Shown: piece after piece, positions 34,633 through 44,125 of the stretch
Layout of the letters: each line of letters starts with the position of its first letter
Numbering within the stretch: the stretch's first letter is position 1
DNA from: Sphingobium sp. TKS
GTDB lineage: Bacteria > Pseudomonadota > Alphaproteobacteria > Sphingomonadales > Sphingomonadaceae
Direction of reading: 5' to 3'
Length of the DNA: 64,000 bases
Assembly (NCBI RefSeq): GCF_001563265.1
Contig: NZ_CP005086.1
Span: 62,001 to 126,000 of the forward strand
Translations under genes and position numbers: made by a program
Notes under the pieces: model-generated
What the model was told of the DNA's origin: nothing
Seen by the model: the letters and a program-made list of their open reading frames with translations, nothing else
Database searches by the model: none

Positions 34633-36089
34633 CAGGCCGTTGACGAAGTCGGCGGTGGCTGATTCAGTGCGGCAGTGGGATTGTCTGGCGGGTTAGCGGC
34701 GATGGCGATGGGGCGTGATAGCGAGGTCCAGTCCGATTTGATCGTGACGTGGGCGGAGATACCGCGTTCACCGGGGCATGTTTTCTACGACAAGCTCCAG
34801 AAGCTGCTGGCCGAGGCGGGCTTCGATGGCTTTGTCGAGAAGACGTGCAAGCCCTATTATGCGCCGCGGATGGGAGCCCCGTCGCTGCCGCCGGGCCGCT
34901 ATTTCCGCATGCTGCTGATCGGCTATTTCGAGGGCATCGACAGCGAACGCGGGATTGTCTGGCGCTGTTCGGATTCGCTGTCGCTGCGGGAGTTCCTGCG
35001 ACTGTCGAGCCGCGACAAGGTCCCTGATCATAGCTGGTTGTCGAAGACGCGGAGCCGCCTGCCGCACGAGGTACATGACCAGATCTTCGGCTGGGTACTG
35101 GCCCTCGTCGCCGGGCACGATCTGGTGAAAGGCGAGCGGATCGGCGTCGATGGCTCGACCATGGAGGCGAACGCCGCGCTGCGTACCATCGTGCGGCGTG
35201 ACAATGGCGAGACCTACCGCGAGATGCTGGTGCGCATGGCGCAAGAGAGCGGCATCGACACGCCGACGATCGACGACCTTGTCCGGCTCGATCGCAAACG
35301 CAAGGGCAAGAAGCTGTCGAATGCGGACTGGGCGAGCAAGACCGATCCCGACGCGAAGGTCGCGCGGATGAAGAACGGCTCGACGCGTCTGGCCTACAAG
35401 CCCGAACACGCGGTCGATCTCGACACGGGTGTTATCGTGGCAGCGCCGATCCACCCGGCCGACAAGGGCGACACGACAACGCTCGACGCCACGCTGGAGA
35501 CGGCAGCACGCAACCTCGCCGACATTGGCCTGGCGCCGACGTCCGGGGATCCCTGCGATCTTGTGACCGATAAAGGCTATCATTCGCGCGAGCTCCTCAA
35601 GGGTCTCGACGGCGACATCTGGAAGACGCGCATCGCCGAGCCGGCACCGCCGAATGGATATCTGCGCTGGCACGGCGACGAGGCTGCCCAGAAGGCCGTC
35701 TACGCCAATCGGTCTCGCCTGAAATCCGCCGTCGGACGCAAGGCGATGCGCAAGCGTGGTGAGATGGTCGAGCGTAGCTTTGCCCACGTCCTGGATCGCG
35801 GCGGCATGCGCCGCGCGTGGCTGCGCGGGCGCGAGAATGTTCACAAGCGTTATTTGATCCACGTCGCCGGGTTCAATCTTGGCATTCTCATGCGCGCCCT
35901 GTTCGGTTGCGGCACTCCGAGGGGCGCCAGGGGCGCATCCAAGGCATTCTTGTTCGTAGTTCAGACCGATGTTGCGCTCGTCATCGCCCTCGTCGCCGAG
36001 TTCGACGGAGAAAGGGCCATGCTCCTCATCGTTTTTACCCCTGAAGGCGCTGACAGACCCGGCTGAAAACCGACTTCGTCACCGCGCTG
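34633..36089 (+). mobile_element. IS1182-like insertion sequence, 1457 bp
   Basis: Inverted ends are CAGGCCGTTGACGAAGTCGG on the left and, read inward, CAGCGCGGTGACGAAGTCGG on the right, flanked by TTAA at 34629-34632 and 36090-36093. A palindromic 4-bp duplication fits this IS group. It carries one full transposase gene. It interrupts the FAH gene described separately. Confidence 0.85.
34702..36066 (+). CDS. IS1182-family-like transposase
   Basis: About 454 residues; ATG 34702 or 34708 is likely, since the upstream GTG at 34675 is close to the IS end and without a site. N-terminal DUF772 region: YAPRMGAPSLPPGRYFRMLL and SLREFLRLSSRDKVPDHSWL. DDE core: ERIGVDGSTMEANAALR, DLVTDKGYHSRELLKGL and RGEMVERSFAHVLDRGGMRR. 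No stop or frameshift is seen, so the transposase is probably functional. Confidence 0.85.
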   Translation: MAMGRDSEVQSDLIVTWAEIPRSPGHVFYDKLQKLLAEAGFDGFVEKTCKPYYAPRMGAPSLPPGRYFRMLLIGYFEGIDSERGIVWRCSDSLSLREFLRLSSRDKVPDHSWLSKTRSRLPHEVHDQIFGWVLALVAGHDLVKGERIGVDGSTMEANAALRTIVRRDNGETYREMLVRMAQESGIDTPTIDDLVRLDRKRKGKKLSNADWASKTDPDAKVARMKNGSTRLAYKPEHAVDLDTGVIVAAPIHPADKGDTTTLDATLETAARNLADIGLAPTSGDPCDLVTDKGYHSRELLKGLDGDIWKTRIAEPAPPNGYLRWHGDEAAQKAVYANRSRLKSAVGRKAMRKRGEMVERSFAHVLDRGGMRRAWLRGRENVHKRYLIHVAGFNLGILMRALFGCGTPRGARGASKAFLFVVQTDVALVIALVAEFDGERAMLLIVFTPEGADRPG

Positions 36090-36382
36090 TTAAAGCACAT
36101 GCAGTCGCGTAACTGCTCAGGGCGCGGCAAAGGCGACAAGAGACGTATATCCCGACCAACCGTGAGCCTGCATCCTGGATCATTGGAAAGCACCAAAGCT
36201 CGAACCCGCTCCAAGCCGGCTGGCCCGCTTTCGATCAATGACTGCATGGATTGCAACGCTGGATCCAGCGTTCCGCCAACAACGCAGTGAGCGCCTTGCA
36301 CATTCAGCACATGGCCGTCGTCAAGCAGGGCACCTAGCCGTTCCTCATGCTTATGCGATCGGGAATATGTGACAAGTTTCAT

Positions 36383-36798
36383 CGCAACCTTTCCTCCTTG
36401 GCACCGCAGGCGCTTGAACAACGCCGCATCGCTGTGCCCCTAACCAGCGCTCAGAATTCTGACTGGGGCGACATCACCGCCGCTGCGAACGGTCGTCTTC
36501 AGATTCGTGCGAACCGATAAACCCTGATCAAAAGAGAAGCAACATTCCCTCTGACATATGACCCGCGCGGGGCTATGCCGCGCTGCCCCATAATCGGGTG
36601 CCCGTGAGCAAAGTTCCGATATTTCCTATACTAAACGTTCGATATCCATAACCGAGGAACTCGGAACTGCCCCGACTTTGGCAGGCTCTACGCCTCCGAA
36701 CATTGATCTGTTGACAGTCTGCCGTGCTAGCTTTACTTATCAGTTGAACAGCAAAAGAGGCGTGCCGCAGAGCAGCGCCGAAGTGTGAGGATCGATCG
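36383..36798. other. 416-bp region upstream of the Rieske oxygenase gene
   Basis: Divergent promoter region between the split FAH gene and the Rieske oxygenase. It holds a TGATCA half-motif at 36525 and TTGATCTGTTGACAG at 36712, both too weak to count as sites of the 17-mer. GATATTTCCTATACT and CTTTACTTATCAG are A/T-rich promoter-like patches. No coding sequence is supported. Confidence 0.35.
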
Positions 36799-38094
36799 AT
36801 GGAAGTCAAGGAAATGTCACGCCGGATCGTGGTGGATTCCGATATCGAGGCCCTGCCCCGGATCCAGCGGATGTGGGAACTGGCTGACGAAAATAACAAG
36901 AGCAAGCAGCATCCTGCGGACTTCCCGGCGATGGCCGAAATTCCGGTGGGCCGGTATACACGCCAGGATTTCTTCGAGATCGAGAATACCGCGATCTGGA
37001 AGCAAAGCTGGCTGCTCGCTGGCTTTGTCGATGAATTTGCCAAGCCCGGTAGCTTCAAAACGACCACCATCGCAGACGTTCCCGTGGTGCTCGTCCGCGA
37101 TGACAAGGGCGCCATCAACGCCTTTTACAACGTATGCCAGCATCGGGGGTCAAAGCTCATCAAGGCGGCCGGTGGCGTTCAGCCCAATTTGACCTGCGGC
37201 TATCATTGCTGGACCTATAATCTTCAGGGCGAACTCAAATTTGTACCGGATGAGCATGATTTCCCCGGACTGGACAAAGGCGGGAAATCGCTCCGCAGCA
37301 TTCGCTGCGAGAAGTTTGGAGCAATCATCTTCATAAATTTCGATGAGGATGCAGCGCCGCTCCAGGATTTCCTCGGTGTTTTGGGAAGCGCGATCGGCGA
37401 CGTACCGATGGATCGCGTGCGACTTTACAAGTCTGTAAGTCGTGAACTGCCGGTCAACTGGAAAGCCGTTCTCGATAACTTCGCCGAGAACTATCATGTG
37501 AAATTCGTTCACACGCACACTCTTCATCCGCTCGTCGATTCTAAGGTGGCAGCCCGTCAGTGCCTGTCCAACGGGCATTCCGCGCTGACTATCAAACCGC
37601 GGACTGCGTCGGCGATCGGATCTGTGGTGAAGTCCGATGGGCTCGCGCCAGCAGACTCGAGCGGCATGAAGGAAGTCACGAGCATCTCGCAACGTGCCTA
37701 TACTCTTTTCCCCAATGTCAGCATCACCGTGACTGAATCCCTGCTCTTCGTGCTTTCGATCTGGCCGGTTTCGGTCAACCAGACGCGCGCCGATGGGTAT
37801 TTTCTCAGTATCAGCAGGACCGGCGAGGATCCCGAAGCCACCGCCAAAGCAGCCGCGGAGGCAGGTGAGGCAGGCGTCCAGTTCTTTAGCGCGGTCATGC
37901 AGCAGGATCTGGATGCGATGGAACAAATGCAAGAAGCGATGTCGAGCGGTGGCATCGAGAAAATACGCCTAGGTTACAAAGAACAGCAGATTTATAATTA
38001 CAATCTCGAGTTCGATAGATTGATTGGTAAAAATAATATTCCGGATGGCCTGGAAGTCGAAGACGTCGGCCTACCGATCATCGTTACCGCCTAG
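36799..38094 (+). CDS. Rieske ring-hydroxylating oxygenase, alpha subunit
   Basis: 431 residues. Rieske centre: CQHRGSKL (~113) and CGYHCWTY (~133), i.e. C-x-H-x(n)-C-x2-H. The mononuclear Fe site is in NFAENYHVKFVHTHTLHPL (two His; the third, acidic ligand lies in the C-terminal half). It uses electrons from a reductase/ferredoxin and O2 to hydroxylate or demethylate its substrate. No beta subunit follows, so it is probably of the alpha-only (oxygenase A) class. The Rieske ferredoxin at 43706 or a distant one could be the donor. A GAGG site precedes the ATG. Confidence 0.9.
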   Translation: MEVKEMSRRIVVDSDIEALPRIQRMWELADENNKSKQHPADFPAMAEIPVGRYTRQDFFEIENTAIWKQSWLLAGFVDEFAKPGSFKTTTIADVPVVLVRDDKGAINAFYNVCQHRGSKLIKAAGGVQPNLTCGYHCWTYNLQGELKFVPDEHDFPGLDKGGKSLRSIRCEKFGAIIFINFDEDAAPLQDFLGVLGSAIGDVPMDRVRLYKSVSRELPVNWKAVLDNFAENYHVKFVHTHTLHPLVDSKVAARQCLSNGHSALTIKPRTASAIGSVVKSDGLAPADSSGMKEVTSISQRAYTLFPNVSITVTESLLFVLSIWPVSVNQTRADGYFLSISRTGEDPEATAKAAAEAGEAGVQFFSAVMQQDLDAMEQMQEAMSSGGIEKIRLGYKEQQIYNYNLEFDRLIGKNNIPDGLEVEDVGLPIIVTA

Positions 38095-38157
38095 CTATTT
38101 TCATAAAAAATACTTGAAACGCCACGCACAGATGCGGGCATTATAGGGGAGAGTTCT

Positions 38158-40488
38158 ATGATAATCCGGCTCATTACATCTGTCAGCGTATTGTGCATGT
38201 CTTGGGGCCTTTCAGTCAGCGCGCAGGCTCAAACTGCTGCTGGCCAAGGGGCGACCGGGCCGCAAAGTGGCAGCTCCGCGGTGGATGACATCATCGTAAC
38301 GGCGCAAAAGCGCGCGCAGAGCCTGAGCGACGTCGGCATGACGATCAACGCCGCATCAGGAGACCAGCTGCAGAATGCAGGTGTAACCGACCTTTCGCAG
38401 CTCGCAATAGTCGCGCCGGGTTTTTCAGCTAGTGTCGGCCCCCTTGGTTACCCTCTCTATTCATTGCGTGGCGTGAATTTCTATTCCAATTCTGGAGCAT
38501 CGCCCGCTGCGGTCAATGCGTATCTCGACGAAGCGCCATTATCCTATCCAATCATGACCGGAGGATTATTGCTTGATGTCGAGCGCGTCGAGGTTCTTAA
38601 AGGACCACAAGGAACCCTTTTTGGGCAAAATTCGACCGGCGGCGCAATCAATGTAATATCAGCCAAACCGACCAATTCGTTCGCTACCGGTGCACTGCTC
38701 GACGCAAATCATTTCGGACAGGTGAGGCTGGAGGGCTTCGTCAGCGGACCTATATCCGATACACTCAAGGCCCGAGTGGCGCTTACCACAACGCAGTTCG
38801 GCGCGTGGCAACATGATCCCACGACCGGACGGGAAAATGGCGACCAGAACAAGTTTGGCGCGCGCCTCTCGACGGAATGGGCGACGACCGATCGTCTAAC
38901 GCTGTCCGTGATCGGAAACGCTTTCATCGATCGGAGCGAAATTCAACAGCTCCAAGCATCACTTGTCACTCCTGCTGACCCGACAAATCCCGCGCCAGGA
39001 CTGACGACCTATCCGTTGGCAACCAAGAATCGTGAAACTGGTATCGACCCCAATTTTAATACACGGGGCAATATACAGACTTATCAGGCGATTGTGCGAG
39101 CTGACTACAAGTTGAGTGAAAATGCCAATATTACTTCTTTATCAAATTATGTTAACACGCATTCCAGAAATCCGCGGGATTCTGATGGAATGTCAGTACC
39201 GACGCAGCAGATCGTCTTAACGGCGGCTATATCGTCGTTCACCCAAGAGATCCGATTGTCTGGGGATTTGCCGTCGCAAGGAATAACCTACACAGTAGGT
39301 GGCAACTACGCGCATGATCTATTCAGCAAGGACAATTTTACTGCCGTTTATCCCGGATACTCTGCGCTGCCAATAGGTACTCAACTTTCAAATCAGTTCA
39401 GATTGACCAATGAAGCAATCGCGGCATTTGCAAATGTCGATTACGAAATAGTTAATGATGTGACGCTAACTGGTGGCGTGCGTTACACGAATACAAAGCA
39501 GACTGTTCAGGGCTGCACGTTGGATGGTGGCAATGGCATCTTCGCAGGCGCAATCAACGGACTTTCGGCATTTGCGCGAGCAAATGCCGGTCTTCCGGCG
39601 GTACCAGACCCTATTTCTCCGGGTGGCTGTGTCACGTTGGACGATCTGGGCGCCAACCCAACCTTTTTACCCGGCGCCGTTCAAAAAAGTCAAAAGCAGA
39701 ACAATGTCTCCTGGCGCGCGGGAGTGAACTATAAGATTTCGCCCGGCACGTTACTCTACGGCCTAGTCAGTCGTGGTTACAAAGCTGGGCAGTTCCCCGA
39801 CCAGTTTGCTACCCTTTCATCACAAATTCGACCTGTAAGGCAGGAAAAACTTACATCTTACGAAATCGGCGCGAAGGGTTCGGCTTTTGATCGCCATTTG
39901 CAGTTCAGCCTTTCTGGTTTCTATTATGATTATCGCGACAAACAATTTTTCACGTACGTTCAAAGCTTGATTGTGTTGCCTACAGTGATCAATATTCCGA
40001 AGTCGAGCGTGAAAGGCTTTGATTTTGATTTTACGGCCCGCCCGGTGGATGGTTTGACTTTGCATGGTGCCGCCACCTATGTAAAAACCGAAGTTAATCA
40101 GTATGTTGGACTGAATTATCTTGGACTGCCGACTTACTACAGCGGATCCGAATTCAATCTTGCTCCACCCTTCTCTGCCAATTTTGATGCGGAATACGCT
40201 GCGCCTGTCGGCGACGGACTCGAAGGGTACATCGGGTCATCGGGAGTATATAATTCGCGGACATATGCTGATTTGGGCGAGCCCTCCGCGTTCCAAATCA
40301 AGCGCTATTTCGTATTGGATGCCCGCATAGGGCTGCGATCAGACAAGGGATGGTATGCAAGCGTTTGGGCGCGCAATCTGAATAATGAGCGATATTGGAG
40401 TAACGCGATTTCCTTTGGCGACGGCGTATCGCGGATAGCTGGACGCCCAAGGACGTTCGGAGTGACTATTGGCATGAGGACGCCATGA
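38158..40488 (+). CDS. TonB-dependent receptor (1 of 3)
   Basis: 776 residues with signal peptide (MIIRLITSVSVLCMSWGLSV then SAQAQ). The TonB box region/plug starts VDDIIVTAQKRAQSLSDVG; RVEVLKGPQGTLFGQNSTGG is the plug signature; the barrel ends with a terminal aromatic-type strand (RPRTFGVTIGMRTP). Outer-membrane active uptake powered by TonB-ExbBD. It follows the Rieske gene by 63 bp and is probably cotranscribed. The second half is noticeably richer in A/T and in rarer codons than neighbouring genes, hinting at a different origin. Confidence 0.9.
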   Translation: MIIRLITSVSVLCMSWGLSVSAQAQTAAGQGATGPQSGSSAVDDIIVTAQKRAQSLSDVGMTINAASGDQLQNAGVTDLSQLAIVAPGFSASVGPLGYPLYSLRGVNFYSNSGASPAAVNAYLDEAPLSYPIMTGGLLLDVERVEVLKGPQGTLFGQNSTGGAINVISAKPTNSFATGALLDANHFGQVRLEGFVSGPISDTLKARVALTTTQFGAWQHDPTTGRENGDQNKFGARLSTEWATTDRLTLSVIGNAFIDRSEIQQLQASLVTPADPTNPAPGLTTYPLATKNRETGIDPNFNTRGNIQTYQAIVRADYKLSENANITSLSNYVNTHSRNPRDSDGMSVPTQQIVLTAAISSFTQEIRLSGDLPSQGITYTVGGNYAHDLFSKDNFTAVYPGYSALPIGTQLSNQFRLTNEAIAAFANVDYEIVNDVTLTGGVRYTNTKQTVQGCTLDGGNGIFAGAINGLSAFARANAGLPAVPDPISPGGCVTLDDLGANPTFLPGAVQKSQKQNNVSWRAGVNYKISPGTLLYGLVSRGYKAGQFPDQFATLSSQIRPVRQEKLTSYEIGAKGSAFDRHLQFSLSGFYYDYRDKQFFTYVQSLIVLPTVINIPKSSVKGFDFDFTARPVDGLTLHGAATYVKTEVNQYVGLNYLGLPTYYSGSEFNLAPPFSANFDAEYAAPVGDGLEGYIGSSGVYNSRTYADLGEPSAFQIKRYFVLDARIGLRSDKGWYASVWARNLNNERYWSNAISFGDGVSRIAGRPRTFGVTIGMRTP

Positions 40489-40531
40489 TGCCGGCCAAGG
40501 TTTTTTTCATGAAGTCCGATGCTCATATCCG

Positions 40532-40560
40532 TAAGCGGCGCGCCTCGGGCGCGTCGCTTA
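40532..40560. terminator. Terminator-like hairpin after TonB receptor 1
   Basis: TAAGCGGCGCGCC-TCG-GGCGCGTCGCTTA pairs over 13 bp with one G-U. No T-run follows on the plus strand, so it may act as a Rho-dependent stop, an mRNA-stabilising stem or a bidirectional barrier between the receptor and the GMC gene. Confidence 0.45.
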
Positions 40561-40728
40561 TGTCCGTGGTCTCGCTCGCTCCGGCCAGCCTGTTTGTTTT
40601 GACTTTCGCTCCATCACGTCGCCTCGCGAGACTTCTCTTCTCAGTCGAGAAACGTGGCAAGGCGGCTTTCATTTCTGCGGCGCGCATCGATTATATATGG
40701 CGAAAAAAGCCGTTTGGGGCCGTGGGAC

Positions 40729-42372
40729 ATGTTTAAGCCTGTTCATAAAATTGCAACAGCTGATTATGTGGTAGTCGGCGGCGGCAGCGCGGGTGCGGTA
40801 ATCGCAAGCCGCCTGTCTGAAGATCCTGCCGTTCGGGTCGTGGTGCTGGAAGCCGGCGGAGACGGCCGCTCGCTGATGGTGCAGGTCCCCATCGGATATG
40901 TGAAACTGGTCGGCAACCCCCAAACGGACTGGTGCTACAGCCACGATCCCGACCTCACGATCAAGGATCGTCAACTGATCTGGCCGGCCGGCAAAATGCT
41001 CGGCGGCGGCAGTTCCATCAATGGCCAAGTCTATGTTCGGGGGACACGCAGGGATTTTGACGGCTGGGTTGAAGCAGGGGCTACTGGCTGGGGGTTCGAC
41101 GATGTTCTGCCCTATTTCAGGAAGTCCGAAACATGGACCGGCATGCCAAGCCCATCCCGCGGCACAGAGGGACCGCTTACGGTTTCGCCCATGCGGCGGG
41201 GCTATCATCCCCTCACCGACAGGTTCATCAAAGCTTGCAACGAATTTGGCATACCAACGCTCGTCGATCCTGCCGGTGGTGACATGGAGGGCGTATTTTA
41301 CGCTCAAGCGACCCAACGCCGCGGATGGCGGTGCAGTACGGAGAAAGCCTATCTGCGCCCCATCCGCCATCGCAAGAATCTGGAAATAATATCGCGGGCG
41401 AATGTAGAGCGTATTTCGTTTGAAGGCAGGCGCGCCAAATCCGTCGAGTTCACTACAGAACATGGCGCGGCGACGATTGAAGCAACCCGTGAGATTATCC
41501 TGAGCGCCGGTGCGATGGGTTCACCCGCCATCCTATTGCGATCAGGCGTCGGCCCGGCCGAGTATCTGCGCGAACTCGGCATCGATGTCGTGCACGATCT
41601 TCAGGGCGTGGGCGCCAATCTGCACGAGCATCCTGGCGTGGGACAGAATAAATTCGTCAATCGCCCGACGCTCAACAGTCGGCAGCGTCCGATCGACATG
41701 CTCGGATACTTTGCCCGTTTCGGTTGGAATCGGTCGGGGCCGCTTGCGGCGCCCGCCGTGCCGGCGATGGGCCTCGTGCGATCCAGTGAAGAACGGAATG
41801 AGCCGGACCTGCAAATCCATTTCATGCCGTTGGGCTTCGATCTGTCTCCCGAGGCGGAAACCTGGAGTTCGGGGGGTGGCGGCATACCCACGGATCAGAT
41901 CGTGACCCTCTATGCCTCGCTATGTCGACCCAAAAGTCGGGGACATATCAGGCTGGATAAGGATCGAAAGGTCAAGATTTCTCATGCTTTGCTCGATGAT
42001 CAGCGCGATGTCGATACGCTGATTGCAGGGTGCAGGTTCATTGATCGGCTGAGCAAGGTTCCCACCATGCAGGCGTTGATAACAGCGGCTCGCAATCCGA
42101 ACCCTGTGCCCGAAACAGACGACCAGTGGACGGATTATATCAGGAGCACTGTTTCGCTTGGATATCATGCGGTCGGTACCTGTCGCATGGGTGCGGACGA
42201 TCAGGCGGTAACCGATCCAGCTTTGCGGGTGAGAGGGGTGGATGGCCTGCGGGTCGCCGATGCCTCGATCATGCCTTCCATTACCAGCACGAACACCAAC
42301 GCCGCGACGATCATGATCGGCGAGAAGGCTGCGGATCTCATCCGCGGAAGCCGATACGATGGTTCGAAGTAG
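40729..42372 (+). CDS. GMC-family FAD oxidoreductase (choline/alcohol dehydrogenase type)
   Basis: 547 residues from ATG 40729 (GTGGGAC upstream); the longer frame from 40654 has no site. ADP-binding motif DYVVVGGGSAGAVIASRLSE, then GKMLGGGSSINGQVYVRGTR and the signature GAMGSPAILLRSGVGP. The C-terminal catalytic region is GYHAVGTCRMG with the His, and DASIMPSITSTNTNAATIMI with the Asn. It oxidises a primary or secondary alcohol, passing electrons to O2 or a quinone/cytochrome. It is the first of three oxygenation/oxidation genes (GMC, P450, ferredoxin). Confidence 0.9.
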   Translation: MFKPVHKIATADYVVVGGGSAGAVIASRLSEDPAVRVVVLEAGGDGRSLMVQVPIGYVKLVGNPQTDWCYSHDPDLTIKDRQLIWPAGKMLGGGSSINGQVYVRGTRRDFDGWVEAGATGWGFDDVLPYFRKSETWTGMPSPSRGTEGPLTVSPMRRGYHPLTDRFIKACNEFGIPTLVDPAGGDMEGVFYAQATQRRGWRCSTEKAYLRPIRHRKNLEIISRANVERISFEGRRAKSVEFTTEHGAATIEATREIILSAGAMGSPAILLRSGVGPAEYLRELGIDVVHDLQGVGANLHEHPGVGQNKFVNRPTLNSRQRPIDMLGYFARFGWNRSGPLAAPAVPAMGLVRSSEERNEPDLQIHFMPLGFDLSPEAETWSSGGGGIPTDQIVTLYASLCRPKSRGHIRLDKDRKVKISHALLDDQRDVDTLIAGCRFIDRLSKVPTMQALITAARNPNPVPETDDQWTDYIRSTVSLGYHAVGTCRMGADDQAVTDPALRVRGVDGLRVADASIMPSITSTNTNAATIMIGEKAADLIRGSRYDGSK

Positions 42373-42413
42373 CAAAATCGTCCGAGATATCAAATCCCTG
42401 TAGGAGTTTGACG

Positions 42414-43709
42414 ATGAACATCGCGCAGAATACGAATGCCGCCAAATGCCCTTTCGGTGCGAAGACAGTAGAACTCGACACGATGGAGGGGGTGAAGACT
42501 GCGCTCCGATCGAGAGCGGCGTTCGGTGACGCTGACGTCTCGAGCAACAATTACCTGGACCCGACCGAGGTGGGTACGATCAACTCGGAGGAGTTCTTGA
42601 TCGGAATTCTGCCGATGATCAACGGGGACCCCCATCGCGCGCGGCGCGGACTTTTGAACGCGCTCGTGCGGCCCGACCAACTTGTCCGGTTTCGGGAGGA
42701 TGTGGTGCTCCCCTCGGTCGACCGTTGGCTGGGCCGCGCGCTCGTGCGCGGGGAGGACGGCAGCTTCAGCTGCGATCTGGCACCGGTCGTCGAGAAGGTG
42801 TTCCTGGAATTTGCCGCAAAGATCATCGGCCTGCGAGACATCGAAAGCGTCGAGCGTATGGAGCGGTTGCAGGCGTGCGCCCTGCCGATCTTCGCGGGTA
42901 TGAGTTCCGGCCATTTTCAAGATCGCGAGAGGATCATCCGGGAAGCAATTTCGGCGAAGGAAATCTTCCTCAGGGAATTTTATCGCCCTTCGTTCGAGGC
43001 GATGCGGGGTGATCTGGACCGGGTTGCGCGCGGTGAAATGGCAGAAGAGGATATTCCTCGCAACCTCCTGCAGATGGTAGCCACCGGCGCCAATGAAAAT
43101 TACGCCGACGAAGATTTGGCGGTCAAGGAAGCTATTCTCTTCTTCGTTGCATCCACGGGAACTAGCGCCCAGGCGGTGCTCAACACGATTGCTGACCTGT
43201 CCAACTGGTTCACGGCTCATCCAAAAGACCGGGAACTGATCGACAGTATGGAATTTATGAGCAATGCGCTGCAGGAGACATTGCGGCTTAAAGGTCCGTT
43301 CGTACCCTATATCACACGAGTGGCATCGGACGAGATCCCGGGTCCGAACGGATGCCCGATAAATGCGGGCGACGAAATCCACGCCATGTTGCCAACTGCA
43401 GGACGAGACAAAACGGTGTTCGGCGAAGATGCCGACGTCTTCAATCCGCATCGCCCGAAGCCCGACGGCTATGACCGGTATGGCTTCTCCTTTGGCGCGG
43501 GCGCGCATCAATGCATGGGGCTGCGGGTCGTACTGGGGAATGACGGCAAAAGCGGAAGCCATATCCACCTGTTGCAAAGGCTGTTTCAGGCGGACGTTAA
43601 GCTGGATCCTCGCCAAACTCCACAGCTTCTGGCGATGCGCGGTGCGGACAATATCCCGACCTACATCAGCTTTCCTATAATTCTCAGCGATTGGAGTGCG
43701 GGCCGATGA
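42414..43709 (+). CDS. Cytochrome P450 with atypical I-helix
   Basis: 431 residues from ATG 42414, preceded by TAGGAG. ExxR in LQETLRLKGP (~285); heme-Cys motif FGAGAHQCMG (~362). The I-helix reads FFVASTGTSAQAV: the conserved Thr is there, but the acidic residue normally before it (AGxDT) is Gly. The segment after the Cys, RVVLGNDGKSGSHIHLL, replaces the usual LAR-E helix start. Its stop codon overlaps the ferredoxin start (ATGA), a strong sign that the two proteins work together. Substrate unknown; CYP family cannot be assigned by eye. Confidence 0.9.
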   Translation: MNIAQNTNAAKCPFGAKTVELDTMEGVKTALRSRAAFGDADVSSNNYLDPTEVGTINSEEFLIGILPMINGDPHRARRGLLNALVRPDQLVRFREDVVLPSVDRWLGRALVRGEDGSFSCDLAPVVEKVFLEFAAKIIGLRDIESVERMERLQACALPIFAGMSSGHFQDRERIIREAISAKEIFLREFYRPSFEAMRGDLDRVARGEMAEEDIPRNLLQMVATGANENYADEDLAVKEAILFFVASTGTSAQAVLNTIADLSNWFTAHPKDRELIDSMEFMSNALQETLRLKGPFVPYITRVASDEIPGPNGCPINAGDEIHAMLPTAGRDKTVFGEDADVFNPHRPKPDGYDRYGFSFGAGAHQCMGLRVVLGNDGKSGSHIHLLQRLFQADVKLDPRQTPQLLAMRGADNIPTYISFPIILSDWSAGR

Positions 43710-44014
43710 GCCGTCACAGCATTGGTAAAACCGAAGATTTCGCTGCCGGTGAACTTACTAGGCTGGAAGTTGGAGGGAAAATCCTCTGTATCGCTCATCT
43801 GAACAGTGGCGATATCCTGGCAATAGATGACCGTTGTACCCACGAAGACGAATCCCTGAGCGAAGGCTTCCTCGATGGGGATTCAGTCGAATGCCCCGCG
43901 CATGGATCACGCTTTTGCCTCCGCAACGGCGTCGTGTCCGGACTGCCAGCAAGCGAGGACAGTATCGCGTACAAGATCATCGTCGAAGATGACGATGTTT
44001 TCGTGGAGTTATAG
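43706..44014 (+). CDS. Rieske-type [2Fe-2S] ferredoxin, P450-coupled
   Basis: 102 residues from ATG 43706. Cluster ligands CTHEDESLSEGF (C-x-H) and CPAHGSRF (C-x2-H) with spacing as in BphF/NdoA-type Rieske ferredoxins. Bacterial P450s are usually served by adrenodoxin-like or [3Fe-4S] ferredoxins, so a Rieske partner overlapping the P450 stop by 4 bp is unusual. It could also feed the Rieske oxygenase at 36799. No ferredoxin reductase gene is in the window. Confidence 0.85.
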   Translation: MSRHSIGKTEDFAAGELTRLEVGGKILCIAHLNSGDILAIDDRCTHEDESLSEGFLDGDSVECPAHGSRFCLRNGVVSGLPASEDSIAYKIIVEDDDVFVEL

Positions 44015-44125
44015 ACGAGCTTCTGACGTTGCCGTTGGCGTGAATTTTCCCATTCACTGCTTGTTTTTTATGCATCTCGCGGCGGAGACCCGGCATTTGA
44101 CTAAACAGAATATAGGGAGAGGATA

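Larger units (their letters stand above)
33947..36382 (-). pseudogene. Second FAH-family gene, split by an IS1182-like insertion
   Basis: The 5' half is at 36382-36090 (MKLVTYSRSHKHEERLGALL ... RPEQLRDCMCF, with an AGGAGGAAAGG site ahead of the ATG). The 3' half is at 34628-33947 (MIGCAESIRRQ ... KVIDYELEMAAIL ... GYTIFNDFTARD ... GSGTVGGGSGLELE). Removing 34633-36089 plus one copy of the TTAA duplication joins the halves in frame: 293 + 682 = 975 bp, i.e. a 324-residue protein reading LRDCMCFKDHMIG across the junction. Before the insertion this was therefore an intact gene. It lies just upstream of the Rieske oxygenase gene, in divergent orientation to it. Confidence 0.85.

Noticed and set aside
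36525..36730. Further copies of the 17-bp operator-like motif before the Rieske gene
   Set aside because: Only TGATCA or TGATC halves match (about 10 of 17); below the level of the other sites.
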